A stretch of DNA of 64,000 nt, from NCBI GenBank assembly GCA_045546995.1, contig JAZQDW010000067.1, positions 4,951-68,950 on the forward strand, read 5' to 3'. Positions within the stretch are counted from its first letter, which is position 1; each line of letters begins with the position of its first letter. The notes below the pieces were generated by a model. That model had not been told where the DNA came from. It did not search any database and was given only the letters and a program-made list of their open reading frames with translations. A program made the translations under genes and the position numbers. Shown here one piece after another: positions 36,102 through 43,839 of this stretch. The stretch comes from Firm-08 sp045546995. Lineage in GTDB: Bacteria > Bacillota > Clostridia > Oscillospirales > QAKW01.

Positions 36102-36907
36102 AAACCGCGTTTTCGGCGGTCAACATTATTTTGTATATAGTACTGATGCTTCCATTGATAGCATTTCCGATCCTTTTGTTCTTTCCCTATATATTTGAAG
36201 CAAACCTGTACTTTTCAACCATCTATTACTATCTGCTATCAGGACAGATCGAACTCTTTTTGCTTTTGGTTATTTTACTGCTGTTCTTTTTTATAAAAAT
36301 CATTCGTCGGGAAAAAGTTTATTATTTATTCTCATCGCTGTTGCTGATAGCAAATTGCATTTTTGACGTTTTGACTTGGAACAAACCATTGCACGCGGTT
36401 GGAATTATCGTCAAACTGTTGATTGCGATCTCATTTTTTGTTGAAGGATGGAGGGCGCGCGGAGATTATTTCTCAAAGCACAGGAAAAACTTGCGTTTTT
36501 CTGTTTGTTGGGGTAGTGTGTTGTTTTTTGCCGGCTTTTTGCAATATATGTTGCTGAAATTTGAGCAAGGTCCCATTCTCATTTTTGCGGTCGCCATCTT
36601 ATTTGTTGTCGGACAAGCAATTTGGTTCATCTGTCAGCACATGTCCGCAAGGGATGTTGGTTACATTTGGCTTGGCTCGACATTTGTATGGGGGCTCCTT
36701 TCTTCTTGGTTATCGTTGCTGCTGTATAAGCCGTTTCCATATTGGTTTGATGTTTCCGAAGATTATATGAATGAAAAATTTTGGCCGTTTTTTGTTTTCC
36801 AAATCCTTCATTTGGTAACAATGGGCATTGTGTGGTGCATCAAGGCAAGAGGCGGTTCTAAGAAAACAGAAAGAAATAACACAGGGGACGATTCTCTTGT
36901 CTCCTGA
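36083..36907 (+). CDS. Polytopic membrane protein, candidate immunity protein for the Rhs toxin
   Basis: A 274-residue, very hydrophobic protein with about seven membrane spans, AT-rich like the Rhs C-terminus and overlapping its 3' end by 19 bases. Position and composition fit an immunity gene. ATG 36083 was chosen; the ribosome site is weak (GGGGGA rather far upstream), and TTG 36062 is an alternative. The last residues (NNTGDDSLVS) are encoded by a REP-like palindrome, so the original C-terminus was probably replaced. A membrane location suggests the toxin acts at or through the membrane, which is only inference. No family is recognised. Confidence 0.7.
   Translation: MVRNFLKTAFSAVNIILYIVLMLPLIAFPILLFFPYIFEANLYFSTIYYYLLSGQIELFLLLVILLLFFFIKIIRREKVYYLFSSLLLIANCIFDVLTWNKPLHAVGIIVKLLIAISFFVEGWRARGDYFSKHRKNLRFSVCWGSVLFFAGFLQYMLLKFEQGPILIFAVAILFVVGQAIWFICQHMSARDVGYIWLGSTFVWGLLSSWLSLLLYKPFPYWFDVSEDYMNEKFWPFFVFQILHLVTMGIVWCIKARGGSKKTERNNTGDDSLVS
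36879..36904 (+). repeat. REP-like palindrome 1
   Basis: ACACAG on the left, a core with one change (GGGACGATTCT), CTTGTCTCC on the right: a hybrid of two stem subtypes. It overlaps the 3' end of the membrane-protein gene. Confidence 0.75.
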
Positions 36908-37163
36908 CCTGTTGACCGGCTATGCTAAAACCGAGGGCGGTGTCACCCCCACCTTGTCCGTGGCAAATTGCAAGGGAACACAGGGGACGGTTCTGTGTGT
37001 TGACGGGCGTGATCCAAAAGCTCATCAAGGTGCGGGCGGCAAGCTCTACCTCGGTCACCCCCACCTTGTCCGTGGCGGTGGAATATAAGTACGACCCCTA
37101 CGGTAAGCTTCTGTCTATCACCAAGGCCAGCGGCGAGAGTGTGGGCACCTACAACCCCCTCGG
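36905..37163 (+). pseudogene. Rhs gene fragments between palindromes
   Basis: 36905-36966 is a chimera of two separate stretches of the rhs gene (its 34796 region, then its 35290 region). 37005-37160 copies 35238-35396 at about 95% identity and encodes IQKLIKVRAASSTSVTPTLS through GESVGTYNPL. These pieces cannot be translated as one protein. They end exactly where REP-like palindromes begin. They look like debris of a displaced Rhs C-terminal cassette or of another rhs copy. Confidence 0.85.
36977..37004 (+). repeat. REP-like palindrome 2 (ACACAG/CTGTGT subtype)
   Basis: AACACAG, core GGGACGGTTCT, GTGTGTT, then GAC. It separates the two rhs fragments. Confidence 0.85.
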
Positions 37164-37194
37164 GGGGGACAAGGGGACGGTTCTCTTGTCCCCC
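37164..37194 (+). repeat. REP-like palindrome 3 (GACAAG/CTTGTC subtype)
   Basis: GGGGGACAAG, core GGGACGGTTCT, CTTGTCCCCC. It directly follows the second rhs fragment. Confidence 0.85.
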
Positions 37195-37241
37195 GGCTCC
37201 TTAACAAACGGAAATACAACAAATAGCTTTGGTGTAAAATT

Positions 37242-37284
37242 GCAACACAGGGGACCAACACAGGGGACGGTTCTATGTGTTGAC
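37242..37284 (+). repeat. REP-like palindrome 4 plus a left-half copy, upstream of the transposase
   Basis: A half unit (GCAACACAGGGGAC) at 37242-37254 and a full ACACAG/GTGT-subtype unit at 37257-37282. The right end of the full unit supplies part of the -35 of the transposase promoter. Confidence 0.8.
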
Positions 37285-37308
37285 GATTTTAGTTTGCTAT
37301 GTTACAAT
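37280..37308 (+). promoter_or_regulatory. Promoter of RAYT transposase 1
   Basis: TTGACG (37280-37285), 17 bases, TACAAT (37303-37308). The -35 overlaps the end of the adjacent palindrome. Confidence 0.65.
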
Positions 37309-37325
37309 CAAATTGGTGATGCGAT

Positions 37326-38072
37326 ATGCCAAGACAGGCGAGACAGAAAAGCGAAAGCAGAATCTACCATGTAATGCTTCGCGGAATCAATCAACAACAA
37401 ATTTTTGAGGATTCAGAAGATTATGATAAGTTCCTCAATATTATGAAAGACTGTAAGGCAATATGCGAATTTAAGCTATTTGCATATTGCCTTATGAGAA
37501 ATCATATTCATTTACTTATTAAAGAGTGCAAAGAGCCGTTGGAACAAATATTTAAACGAATCTGCGGACGATTTGTATACTGGTATAATATCAAGTACCG
37601 ACGTACAGGCCACTTGTTTCAGGATCGTTTTAAAAGCGAGCCGGTGGATTCGGAGAAGTATTTCTTCACCGTACTGCGCTATATCCACCAAAACCCTACC
37701 AAGGCAGGTATTTGTAAGTGTGTTGAGGACTATGCCTACAGCAGTTATTCGGAATATACTGGTATAAGCAGACTTGTTGACACAGAATATGTTTGGGCAC
37801 TGACTACGCTTGAAGATTTTGTTGGCCTTAATCATGAAACAGTTGACACGCCCTGTTTGGATGTTTCCGAGAAAGTCATTGCGCGCGTAACGGACGAACA
37901 AGCAAGAGCAATCATCAAAAAGATCGCGCGGTGTGACAACGTTTCGGATTTCCAAAACTTAGATCTTGTGACCAGGGATAAATGTTTGAAAAAGTTTAGA
38001 GACAAAGGAATTTCAATCAGACAGCTAAGCAGATTAACGGGCATCAGTTTTAGTATTGTGAGAAAATTCTAA
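37326..38072 (+). CDS. REP-associated tyrosine transposase (RAYT, Y1/HUH family), copy 1
   Basis: A 248-residue protein starting MPRQARQKSES. The HUH metal motif is NHIHLLI (H60, H62), and the likely catalytic Tyr is Y119 in VLRYIHQNPTKAG, both in the order of the Y1_Tnp domain. A C-terminal HTH (SIRQLSRLTGISFSIVRKF) replaces the usual tail and may bind DNA. RAYTs are domesticated single-strand transposases that act on REP palindromes rather than moving as an IS. Palindromes of the ACACAG/CTGTGT subtype flank it on both sides in inverted orientation. No IS ends are seen. It is complete and looks intact. Confidence 0.9.
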   Translation: MPRQARQKSESRIYHVMLRGINQQQIFEDSEDYDKFLNIMKDCKAICEFKLFAYCLMRNHIHLLIKECKEPLEQIFKRICGRFVYWYNIKYRRTGHLFQDRFKSEPVDSEKYFFTVLRYIHQNPTKAGICKCVEDYAYSSYSEYTGISRLVDTEYVWALTTLEDFVGLNHETVDTPCLDVSEKVIARVTDEQARAIIKKIARCDNVSDFQNLDLVTRDKCLKKFRDKGISIRQLSRLTGISFSIVRKF

Positions 38073-38073
38073 T

Positions 38074-38128
38074 CACACACAGAACCGTCCCCTGTGTTCT
38101 ATCACACACAGAACCGTCCCCTGTGTTC
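38074..38128 (-). repeat. Two tandem REP-like palindromes downstream of transposase 1
   Basis: Two units (38074-38099 and 38103-38128) of the ACACAG/CTGTGT subtype, inverted with respect to the unit upstream of the transposase. They begin immediately after its stop codon. Confidence 0.88.
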
Positions 38129-38293
38129 TAATATTAACTGTTCTGTTAATCCAAGGTATCATCTGTATAATTCGGTTTTTCAAAAAGTAAATAATAGGTA
38201 GGATACAGAGGATGGCTTCCAGATTGGCAACTCGTAATCTCAACAACAAAAATAGGGACGATTCTCCATTAAAAAGGAACTTTTATGTGACAA

Positions 38294-38374
38294 TCAAGGA
38301 ACGGACAATCAAGGGACAGTTCTTTGCCTCGGAAAAACTTAAACAGGGGGACAAGGGGACGGTTTTCTTGTCTC
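38294..38374 (+). repeat. Degenerate and intact REP-like palindromes
   Basis: 38300-38335 carries a divergent unit (AATCAAGGGACAGTTCTTTG) followed by the phrase AAAACTTAAACAGGG. 38346-38374 is a GACAAG/CTTGTC unit with core GGGACGGTTTT. The span 38129-38293 shows no gene I can support. Confidence 0.7.
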
Positions 38375-38393
38375 GAACAAAGGAGATGTTGCT

Positions 38394-39479
38394 ATGATAA
38401 AAAAACGAATGGTCTGCATATGTGCTATTATGTTGCTGTTGTTTTCTTCTTGTGGAAGCACAAATATAGTAGATCGTTTTGCCGAAACGGAACTGACAAA
38501 AGAAATCGCACAAACCATTGTGCATTCTTTTAATTCTGCTCAGATTGATCAACCTTTTTCAACATCAGATGTTGTTCCCTATGAAATGGCATTTAAGTAT
38601 TTTCGTTATTTTGGATTTTATAATGAAAAGGGTGAAATGCGCCCACAAGTGGTTTCATATCAAGATGGCTTGAAATACAAGGTGCCACGCAAAGTGGTGG
38701 ATACGTATTTGAGTTCAAAGTTTAATACGACTCCAAGCGCCAAAAGCATTTCATGCTATGATGCACAGAGCGACTCTTATGTGATCGCACCCGTAGACAG
38801 TTATGCCGGAAAAATAACGATTGATTCCATTGATAAGCTGGATAACAACCAATATCAAATCCACGCAACTGTGCAAGATGAACCGACAGAAACTCTTTTT
38901 TCTTTTGAGCAAACGTTTACAATTGAGTATAACGGGTCATTTAAGTTTTTATCCTTTGAAGAAAAAGAGAAGGCATTTCAAGAGTTGACGGCAGAGGAAC
39001 AAAAACTTTTATCGTATATTAATGATTATTATTTCTTTGATACACGTCAGTATTATGATGAAGATCACAAGATTCCTTATGACGTTGCTTTTAAGTGTTT
39101 TGCCATCTACGGTTTTTGGGATAACAATGGGGCTCTGCGCAAGGAATTAAAGCAGTATGCCACCGGAAATGAATACGAAGATCCATATAATATTCCTGCG
39201 AAAATAGTAGATGACTTTGTCGCTTCAAGGTTTGACGTAGAGATAGATCGATCCAATATTGAAAATTACAATAAAGAAAGCGACTCATATCTCATTCTAC
39301 CGAACGCTGCAGATGGGCACGATTTTGCAGAATTGATAAGTTATGAACGTTCCGGAAACATCTATAGGATTATTGTAAATCAGCGGAATTGGTTAGATCC
39401 GAATTTGGTTGAAAAGCAAATGTTTCGTCTTGAAATAAATGACGAGAACTGCAAATATCTTGCTTTTACCAAGATTTGA
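38394..39479 (+). CDS. Lipoprotein with an internal duplication, unknown function
   Basis: A 361-residue protein with a lipoprotein signal: basic start MIKKR, hydrophobic core, lipobox FSSC with Cys20. Two homologous halves are visible. Residues ~62-125 (VPYEMAFKYFRYFGFYN to AQSDSYVI) match ~225-300 (IPYDVAFKCFAIYGFWD to KESDSYLI), including a shared KVVDxxxxSxF/KIVDxxVASRF helix. AAAGGAG precedes the ATG. It is AT-rich and lies between palindromes at the inner end of island A. No family is recognised; a role in Rhs-related interactions at the cell surface is possible only by neighbourhood. Confidence 0.8.
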   Translation: MIKKRMVCICAIMLLLFSSCGSTNIVDRFAETELTKEIAQTIVHSFNSAQIDQPFSTSDVVPYEMAFKYFRYFGFYNEKGEMRPQVVSYQDGLKYKVPRKVVDTYLSSKFNTTPSAKSISCYDAQSDSYVIAPVDSYAGKITIDSIDKLDNNQYQIHATVQDEPTETLFSFEQTFTIEYNGSFKFLSFEEKEKAFQELTAEEQKLLSYINDYYFFDTRQYYDEDHKIPYDVAFKCFAIYGFWDNNGALRKELKQYATGNEYEDPYNIPAKIVDDFVASRFDVEIDRSNIENYNKESDSYLILPNAADGHDFAELISYERSGNIYRIIVNQRNWLDPNLVEKQMFRLEINDENCKYLAFTKI

Positions 39480-39486
39480 AAGAGAC

Positions 39487-39508
39487 AATGGGACAGTTCT
39501 TTGCCTCG
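39487..39508 (+). repeat. Degenerate REP-like unit
   Basis: GGGACAGTTCTTTGCCTCGG, the same variant as near 38310, again followed by AAAACTTAAACAGGG. Confidence 0.6.
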
Positions 39509-39517
39509 GGAAAACTT

Positions 39518-39550
39518 AAACAGGGCGGGAGATTTTCTCCCGCCCTGTTT
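39518..39550. terminator. GC-rich bidirectional terminator at the inner end of island A
   Basis: A 15-bp perfect stem, AAACAGGGCGGGAGA (39518-39532) with its complement at 39536-39550, abutting the nitroreductase stop. The same hairpin and flank (AAAACTTAAAC) recur inverted at 47628-47660. Confidence 0.9.
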
Positions 39551-40078
39551 TTATTTATAGCTGACAAGTTCGTCCAGGGATTTGCGCTTTTTGGGGCGAA
39601 GCTTGTCTCCCTCGGCGGCGTAGCCTAACGTGATGACCAACCGCACCGGCGTGTTCAGATCGCAGGCCGTGCGGATCTTTTGATCGTCAAACCAGCCGAG
39701 GATACAGGTGGACAAGCCCTGCGCCGTTGCCTCGGCGGTAAGATAGGCACTGAGAATGCCGATATCAATGGAACGGTAATCGTTCCCCTTGAGTTTGGCC
39801 CCAACGGCGGCTGTGCGCACGTAGGGGCGTTCGCTGATAACGATCAGTACGGGGGCTTTGGCGGCAAATTTATTCATTCCCATACCCATAGTAGCGCCGG
39901 CCACGGTACGGGCAGTATCACCGGTACATACTGTTATATGATAGGGCTGACCGTTGCAGGCAGAGGGAGCAAGGCGCGCCGCCTGCAGCACCGCCTCCAG
40001 CTTGTCCTGTTCCACCGACCGATCGGCATCATAAGCGCGGCAGGACTGCCGCAGACGTGCGATCTCTGAAAAATTCAT
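39551..40078 (-). CDS. Nitroreductase family protein
   Basis: A 175-residue FMN-dependent nitroreductase-like protein. RQSCRAYDADR near residue 10 and APSACNGQPYH near 37 are the FMN-binding hallmarks, and LGYAAEGDKLRPKKRKS near the end is the usual C-terminal segment. The substrate is unknown. Its start overlaps the patatin stop by 4 bases, so it is the last gene of the ABC exporter-patatin-nitroreductase unit. Confidence 0.9.
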   Translation of the reverse strand: MNFSEIARLRQSCRAYDADRSVEQDKLEAVLQAARLAPSACNGQPYHITVCTGDTARTVAGATMGMGMNKFAAKAPVLIVISERPYVRTAAVGAKLKGNDYRSIDIGILSAYLTAEATAQGLSTCILGWFDDQKIRTACDLNTPVRLVITLGYAAEGDKLRPKKRKSLDELVSYK

Positions 40079-40944
40079 AGTTCTTTCTCCTTTCGGGCGG
40101 CGATAAATGCCGTAATTTCTTCGAGTCGGCGTTTGCCTTCCGCCACACCCTCGTCATACACGCGCTGCAGGACGGCCGGGTCGTGCTCGATATGCCCGAT
40201 CTGCAGGGGCGCAGACGGACGAATGACCAAAGCCTTCCCTGCCCTCTCCAGCGTTTCGATATAAGCAAGAGTTTCGTTATACACCGTATGGCGCTGTTGC
40301 ATCGCCCGAACAATGCCGGGATGCTTTCGCAACAGCAGGCGCATCAACGGCACCAGCTTGTTGGGTTTTTTACGGTATCCGTCGGGTCGGGTCAAGATGA
40401 TGATATTATGCCCATATCCCCGCTCCTCCAAAAACCGAATGGGAATAGAATCGGCAATACCGCCGTCCAGATACGTCCTTCCTTCCAGTTTGACCGGCGT
40501 GGATACCAACGGCATCGAGGCAGAAGCACGCATCCATTCCAGCCCTTCCCGATCGCTACGCTCCAGCTTACGGTAGGTCGGCGCACCGCTGATCGTTTCG
40601 GTGCAGACCACGTAAAATTCGGTGGGATCGGCGGCAAAGGCATCGTTATCAAAGGGATCCAGCGTTTCGGGCAGCTCCCGATAGCAAAAATCTGCGCCGT
40701 ACAAGTCCCCTGTTTTGATCAACGAGCGAAAGCTGCAAAACCGTGGGTCCTTACAATATTTTTTATTATAACGCAGTACCCGACCGATCTGTCGAGATTT
40801 ATAATTACATCCAAAGGCCGCCCCTGCCGAAACGCCCACAATGGCATCCACCGACAGGCCTGCCGTCAGCATTACGTCCAGCACACCGGCCGTAAACAGA
40901 CCGCGCATGGCGCCGCCTTCCAAAACCATACCTGTTTTCATCAT
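40075..40944 (-). CDS. Patatin-like phospholipase family protein
   Basis: A 289-residue protein beginning MMKTGMVLEGGAMRGLFTAG. It has the oxyanion-type GGAMRG, the nucleophile motif GVSAG, and the Asp of the catalytic dyad in DGGIADSIP. These define a patatin-type Ser-Asp lipid acyl hydrolase. There is no signal peptide, so it is cytoplasmic. The start overlaps the ABC exporter stop (ATGA), and its own stop overlaps the nitroreductase start. Confidence 0.93.
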   Translation of the reverse strand: MMKTGMVLEGGAMRGLFTAGVLDVMLTAGLSVDAIVGVSAGAAFGCNYKSRQIGRVLRYNKKYCKDPRFCSFRSLIKTGDLYGADFCYRELPETLDPFDNDAFAADPTEFYVVCTETISGAPTYRKLERSDREGLEWMRASASMPLVSTPVKLEGRTYLDGGIADSIPIRFLEERGYGHNIIILTRPDGYRKKPNKLVPLMRLLLRKHPGIVRAMQQRHTVYNETLAYIETLERAGKALVIRPSAPLQIGHIEHDPAVLQRVYDEGVAEGKRRLEEITAFIAARKEKEL

Positions 40945-42680
40945 TCTTCTGCGATCAGATCATTATCACGGAATTGCAGAGCGTATAGATCCTTATACGT
41001 TCCGCCGGCTGCCATCAATTCCTCGTGGGTGCCCCGTTGGGTGATCTTTCCGTCAACTACCACGGCGATCTCGTCCGCATTGCGGATGGTGGACAGACGA
41101 TGGGCGACCACCAGAGTGGTACGGCCCTTACACAACTCATCGAGCGCCTGCTGGATCAATACCTCGGTGGTATTATCCAGCGCGCTGGTGGCCTCGTCCA
41201 AAATCAAAATGGCCGGATCCTTCAAAAACACGCGAGCGATGCTCAACCGTTGCTTTTGACCGCCGGAAAGCTTTACGCCACGTTCACCGATCTCGGTATC
41301 ATAGCCGTTTTCCAGCGTCATCACGTAATCGTGAATTTTGGCCTGTTTGGCGGCGGTGATCATCTCCTCCTCGGTGGCGTCGGGGCGACCGTACATAATG
41401 TTCTCCCGAATGGTGCCCACAAACAAAAATACGTCCTGCTGTACGATGCCGATATTCCGCCGCACCGAATCCAGCGTCAGTTTGCGCAGGTCGGTGCCGT
41501 CAATGCAGATACTGCCGCCATCCTCCCCGAGCTGATAAAAGTTGGGCAAAAGATGGCACAGGGTGGTTTTACCGCCGCCCGAGGGGCCGACCAACGCCAG
41601 CTTACGGCCGGGGGCCAGATGCAGATCAATATGATGCAGTACCTCATTTTCCTCTTCATAGGCGTAGCAAACGTCCTTGAATTCGATCTCACCACGGACG
41701 TTTTCCAACGGTATCGCATCGGGAGCATCCTGCTCGGCCGGCTCCTCCATGACCTCCACAAAGCGTTTAAAGCCGCTGACACCGTTTTGAAATTGCTCCA
41801 TGAAGCCGATAAGGGTAGTCACGGGGTTGATAAACAAATTGACCGATACGATAAAGGTGGAATAATCACCGAAGGAGATCCGTCCGGCGTAGAGAAACAG
41901 GCCGCCGGCAATCAGAATAAACACGTTAAATACGTCGGTCACAAAGGTGGTGGAGGAATGAAACTTCGCCATGGCGTGATACGCCCGACGGGAGGAATCC
42001 ACAAATTCCTCATCCCCCACCCCGAATTTTTCGATTTCACGCTCGGCATTGGTATAGGCCTTCGTCACGCGGATGCCGGTGACACTGCTTTCCACCGCCG
42101 CATTGATGGTGGCATTGCTTTTGCGCCGATCATCAAAGGCCAGGCGCATTGCCTTGCGATAATGCATAGTCACCGCCATCAAAATGGGCACGCAGGTGAA
42201 GATGATCAGCGTCAATATCCAATCAATGGACATCAGATAGGCAAAGGACAGCACGATCATCACCGTACAGATCAGCAGATTTTCCGGGCCGTGATGCGCC
42301 AGTTCGCACACCTCGAACAGATCGCTGGTGATACGGGTCATAATTCGTCCCGTTTCGTTTTGATCGTAAAAGCGGAACGGCAGTCTTTCCAGATGGGCAA
42401 ACAGATCCTTCCGCATCTGCGACTGCATCCGTACGCCGATGACGTGGCCATAATATTGCACAAAATACCGCAAAAACATCCGCACCACGTACAGCGCCAG
42501 CACGATAACGCCGGCAATAACGATAGTGGTATACATCTTTTGCGGGATATATTCATTGAGCATCTTATTGGTGACGATGGGATAGACCATACCGATCACC
42601 GAGATCATCAGCGCCGCCAGCATATCGAATATCAGCATTTTAATATGCGGTTTATAGTAGGCGATAAAACGTTTAAGCAT
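40941..42680 (-). CDS. ABC transporter, fused permease and ATPase (type IV exporter)
   Basis: A 579-residue half-transporter with six N-terminal membrane spans (to ~310) and a C-terminal ATPase: Walker A GPSGGGKTT, signature KLSGGQKQRLSIARVF and Walker B ILILDEATSALD. ATG 42680 follows AGGAGG; upstream in-frame codons lack a site. It likely works as a homodimer exporting lipids, drugs or peptides, as MsbA/BmrA relatives do. It is the first gene of a three-gene unit with the patatin lipase and nitroreductase. The 274 bp upstream contain no gene I can support. Confidence 0.93.
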   Translation of the reverse strand: MLKRFIAYYKPHIKMLIFDMLAALMISVIGMVYPIVTNKMLNEYIPQKMYTTIVIAGVIVLALYVVRMFLRYFVQYYGHVIGVRMQSQMRKDLFAHLERLPFRFYDQNETGRIMTRITSDLFEVCELAHHGPENLLICTVMIVLSFAYLMSIDWILTLIIFTCVPILMAVTMHYRKAMRLAFDDRRKSNATINAAVESSVTGIRVTKAYTNAEREIEKFGVGDEEFVDSSRRAYHAMAKFHSSTTFVTDVFNVFILIAGGLFLYAGRISFGDYSTFIVSVNLFINPVTTLIGFMEQFQNGVSGFKRFVEVMEEPAEQDAPDAIPLENVRGEIEFKDVCYAYEEENEVLHHIDLHLAPGRKLALVGPSGGGKTTLCHLLPNFYQLGEDGGSICIDGTDLRKLTLDSVRRNIGIVQQDVFLFVGTIRENIMYGRPDATEEEMITAAKQAKIHDYVMTLENGYDTEIGERGVKLSGGQKQRLSIARVFLKDPAILILDEATSALDNTTEVLIQQALDELCKGRTTLVVAHRLSTIRNADEIAVVVDGKITQRGTHEELMAAGGTYKDLYALQFRDNDLIAEE

Positions 42681-42954
42681 CTGATTCCTCCTGTCTTGTT
42701 CATTGATCACGTCGATTTATTCTTATAAGTTAATTATAAAAAAATTATAACATATTGCGCAAAAGTTTTGCAATAAAAAGTAGGCAAAGCGCACTTAAAA
42801 AAAGAAAGCCAACAGCCGTCGTATCTCATCAAGGTGCAAGAGGGTTTATGCACGGCTATGCCGTGATGATATGCGGGGCCTGCGGCTTGGATAAAAAAAG
42901 AACAGCTAAACGGTGCGTAAAGCATGATAAGAAAAGCGATTAGGTGCGTAAATC

Positions 42955-43431
42955 CTATCTTTGATTGAATGTAGATAACTCCTCACACTTGGGATATCTT
43001 TTCAGATAGCCATCTATGATAGCCTTATCCCTACTAATAATGAGAGTCCACGAACTGTCACAAGGGACAATTTCTACAGAGGAAAGCGGATGTTGGAGAG
43101 ATACTGGATTTTGATAATACCCATTATAATCTTCGGCAGACGGCAATGGATATTTTAAGACTTCTTCAACTGTGATATTTTTAGGAAAACCGCAAAAACA
43201 TCCCCAAATCCATTGAAAATCCTCTTGTTCAATTATAGCAGATAATTCATCACCCGAAAACCAACAATACTCTTGATCAAGCAGTTTTTTGATATCCTTA
43301 TTCCGTGGATAACATACACCATCCGTAATAAGCCAATTATATTGCAGTTGTGCATTGTTAATTGCCTGAAAAACCTTGCTCATATAAGTGTAGTATTTAT
43401 GATTTCTCCTATCAACAATGCCATATGTCAT
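42955..43431 (-). CDS. Small protein of unknown function (possible DUF2691-like)
   Basis: A 158-residue protein starting at ATG 43431 (MTYGIVDRRNHKYYTYM), with AAGGAG just upstream. It is rich in Trp/Tyr/Cys and has the pattern YNWLITDGVCYP, WFSGDELSAII, IWGCFCGFPK and PCDSSWTLIISRD. This resembles loosely the DUF2691-type small proteins often seen as orphan immunity-like genes, but I am not sure. The start overlaps the four-helix-bundle gene's stop by 4 bases, so they are co-transcribed. Confidence 0.7.
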   Translation of the reverse strand: MTYGIVDRRNHKYYTYMSKVFQAINNAQLQYNWLITDGVCYPRNKDIKKLLDQEYCWFSGDELSAIIEQEDFQWIWGCFCGFPKNITVEEVLKYPLPSAEDYNGYYQNPVSLQHPLSSVEIVPCDSSWTLIISRDKAIIDGYLKRYPKCEELSTFNQR

Positions 43432-43781
43432 CTTACATTCTCCTTTGCAGTTCGGCAGGATGCGATCAGCATTGCTCTTAACGAAGTACACTTTGCAGAA
43501 AGTGTTTTATAAGTTTGTTCGTCAATGTATTTTGTTCTGTACAAAAGTTCAAGCCAGTAACCTGTTTCGCTTGCTTCTTTTAAGGCGATTTCAAGCTTGG
43601 AAATAAAATCCTTCTTGCCTTGTGCATACTGTGTTTCGTGGATGTTGGCACCAATGCTTGTACCACTTCTGCCGATTTGATTGGAAACGATAGATTCCTT
43701 GACAGATTTTAATTTTTTTACCAATTCAATTATATCAACTGAGAATTCCATAGAAAGTTCCCTAAGTTTTGATTCTGACAT
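43428..43781 (-). CDS. Four-helix bundle protein (23S rRNA IVS / Avd-like family)
   Basis: A 117-residue protein starting at ATG 43781 (MSESKLRELSMEF) with GAGGTG upstream. IVSNQIGRSGTSIGANIHE is the signature of the family first found inside 23S rRNA intervening sequences, also related to the Avd accessory protein of diversity-generating retroelements. Basic helices suggest nucleic-acid binding. No reverse transcriptase or template repeat is nearby, so a retroelement role is unlikely here. It forms a two-gene unit with the gene at 42955. Confidence 0.88.
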   Translation of the reverse strand: MSESKLRELSMEFSVDIIELVKKLKSVKESIVSNQIGRSGTSIGANIHETQYAQGKKDFISKLEIALKEASETGYWLELLYRTKYIDEQTYKTLSAKCTSLRAMLIASCRTAKENVR

Positions 43782-43839
43782 AATATACACCTCGCTTTTC
43801 AATATTATATCGCATAATTGGATTGTTTGTAAATAAGTG

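Noticed and set aside
38212..38397. A 61-codon open frame between REP units
   Set aside because: It is largely made of repeat sequence, has no good ribosome site and no recognisable composition; treated as non-coding.
42755..42943. A 62-codon plus-strand open frame upstream of the ABC exporter
   Set aside because: No ribosome site, basic random-looking composition, and part of it is small palindromic sequence.
43428..43781. Possible diversity-generating retroelement, because of the Avd-like four-helix protein
   Set aside because: No reverse transcriptase gene and no template/variable repeat pair in the neighbourhood.
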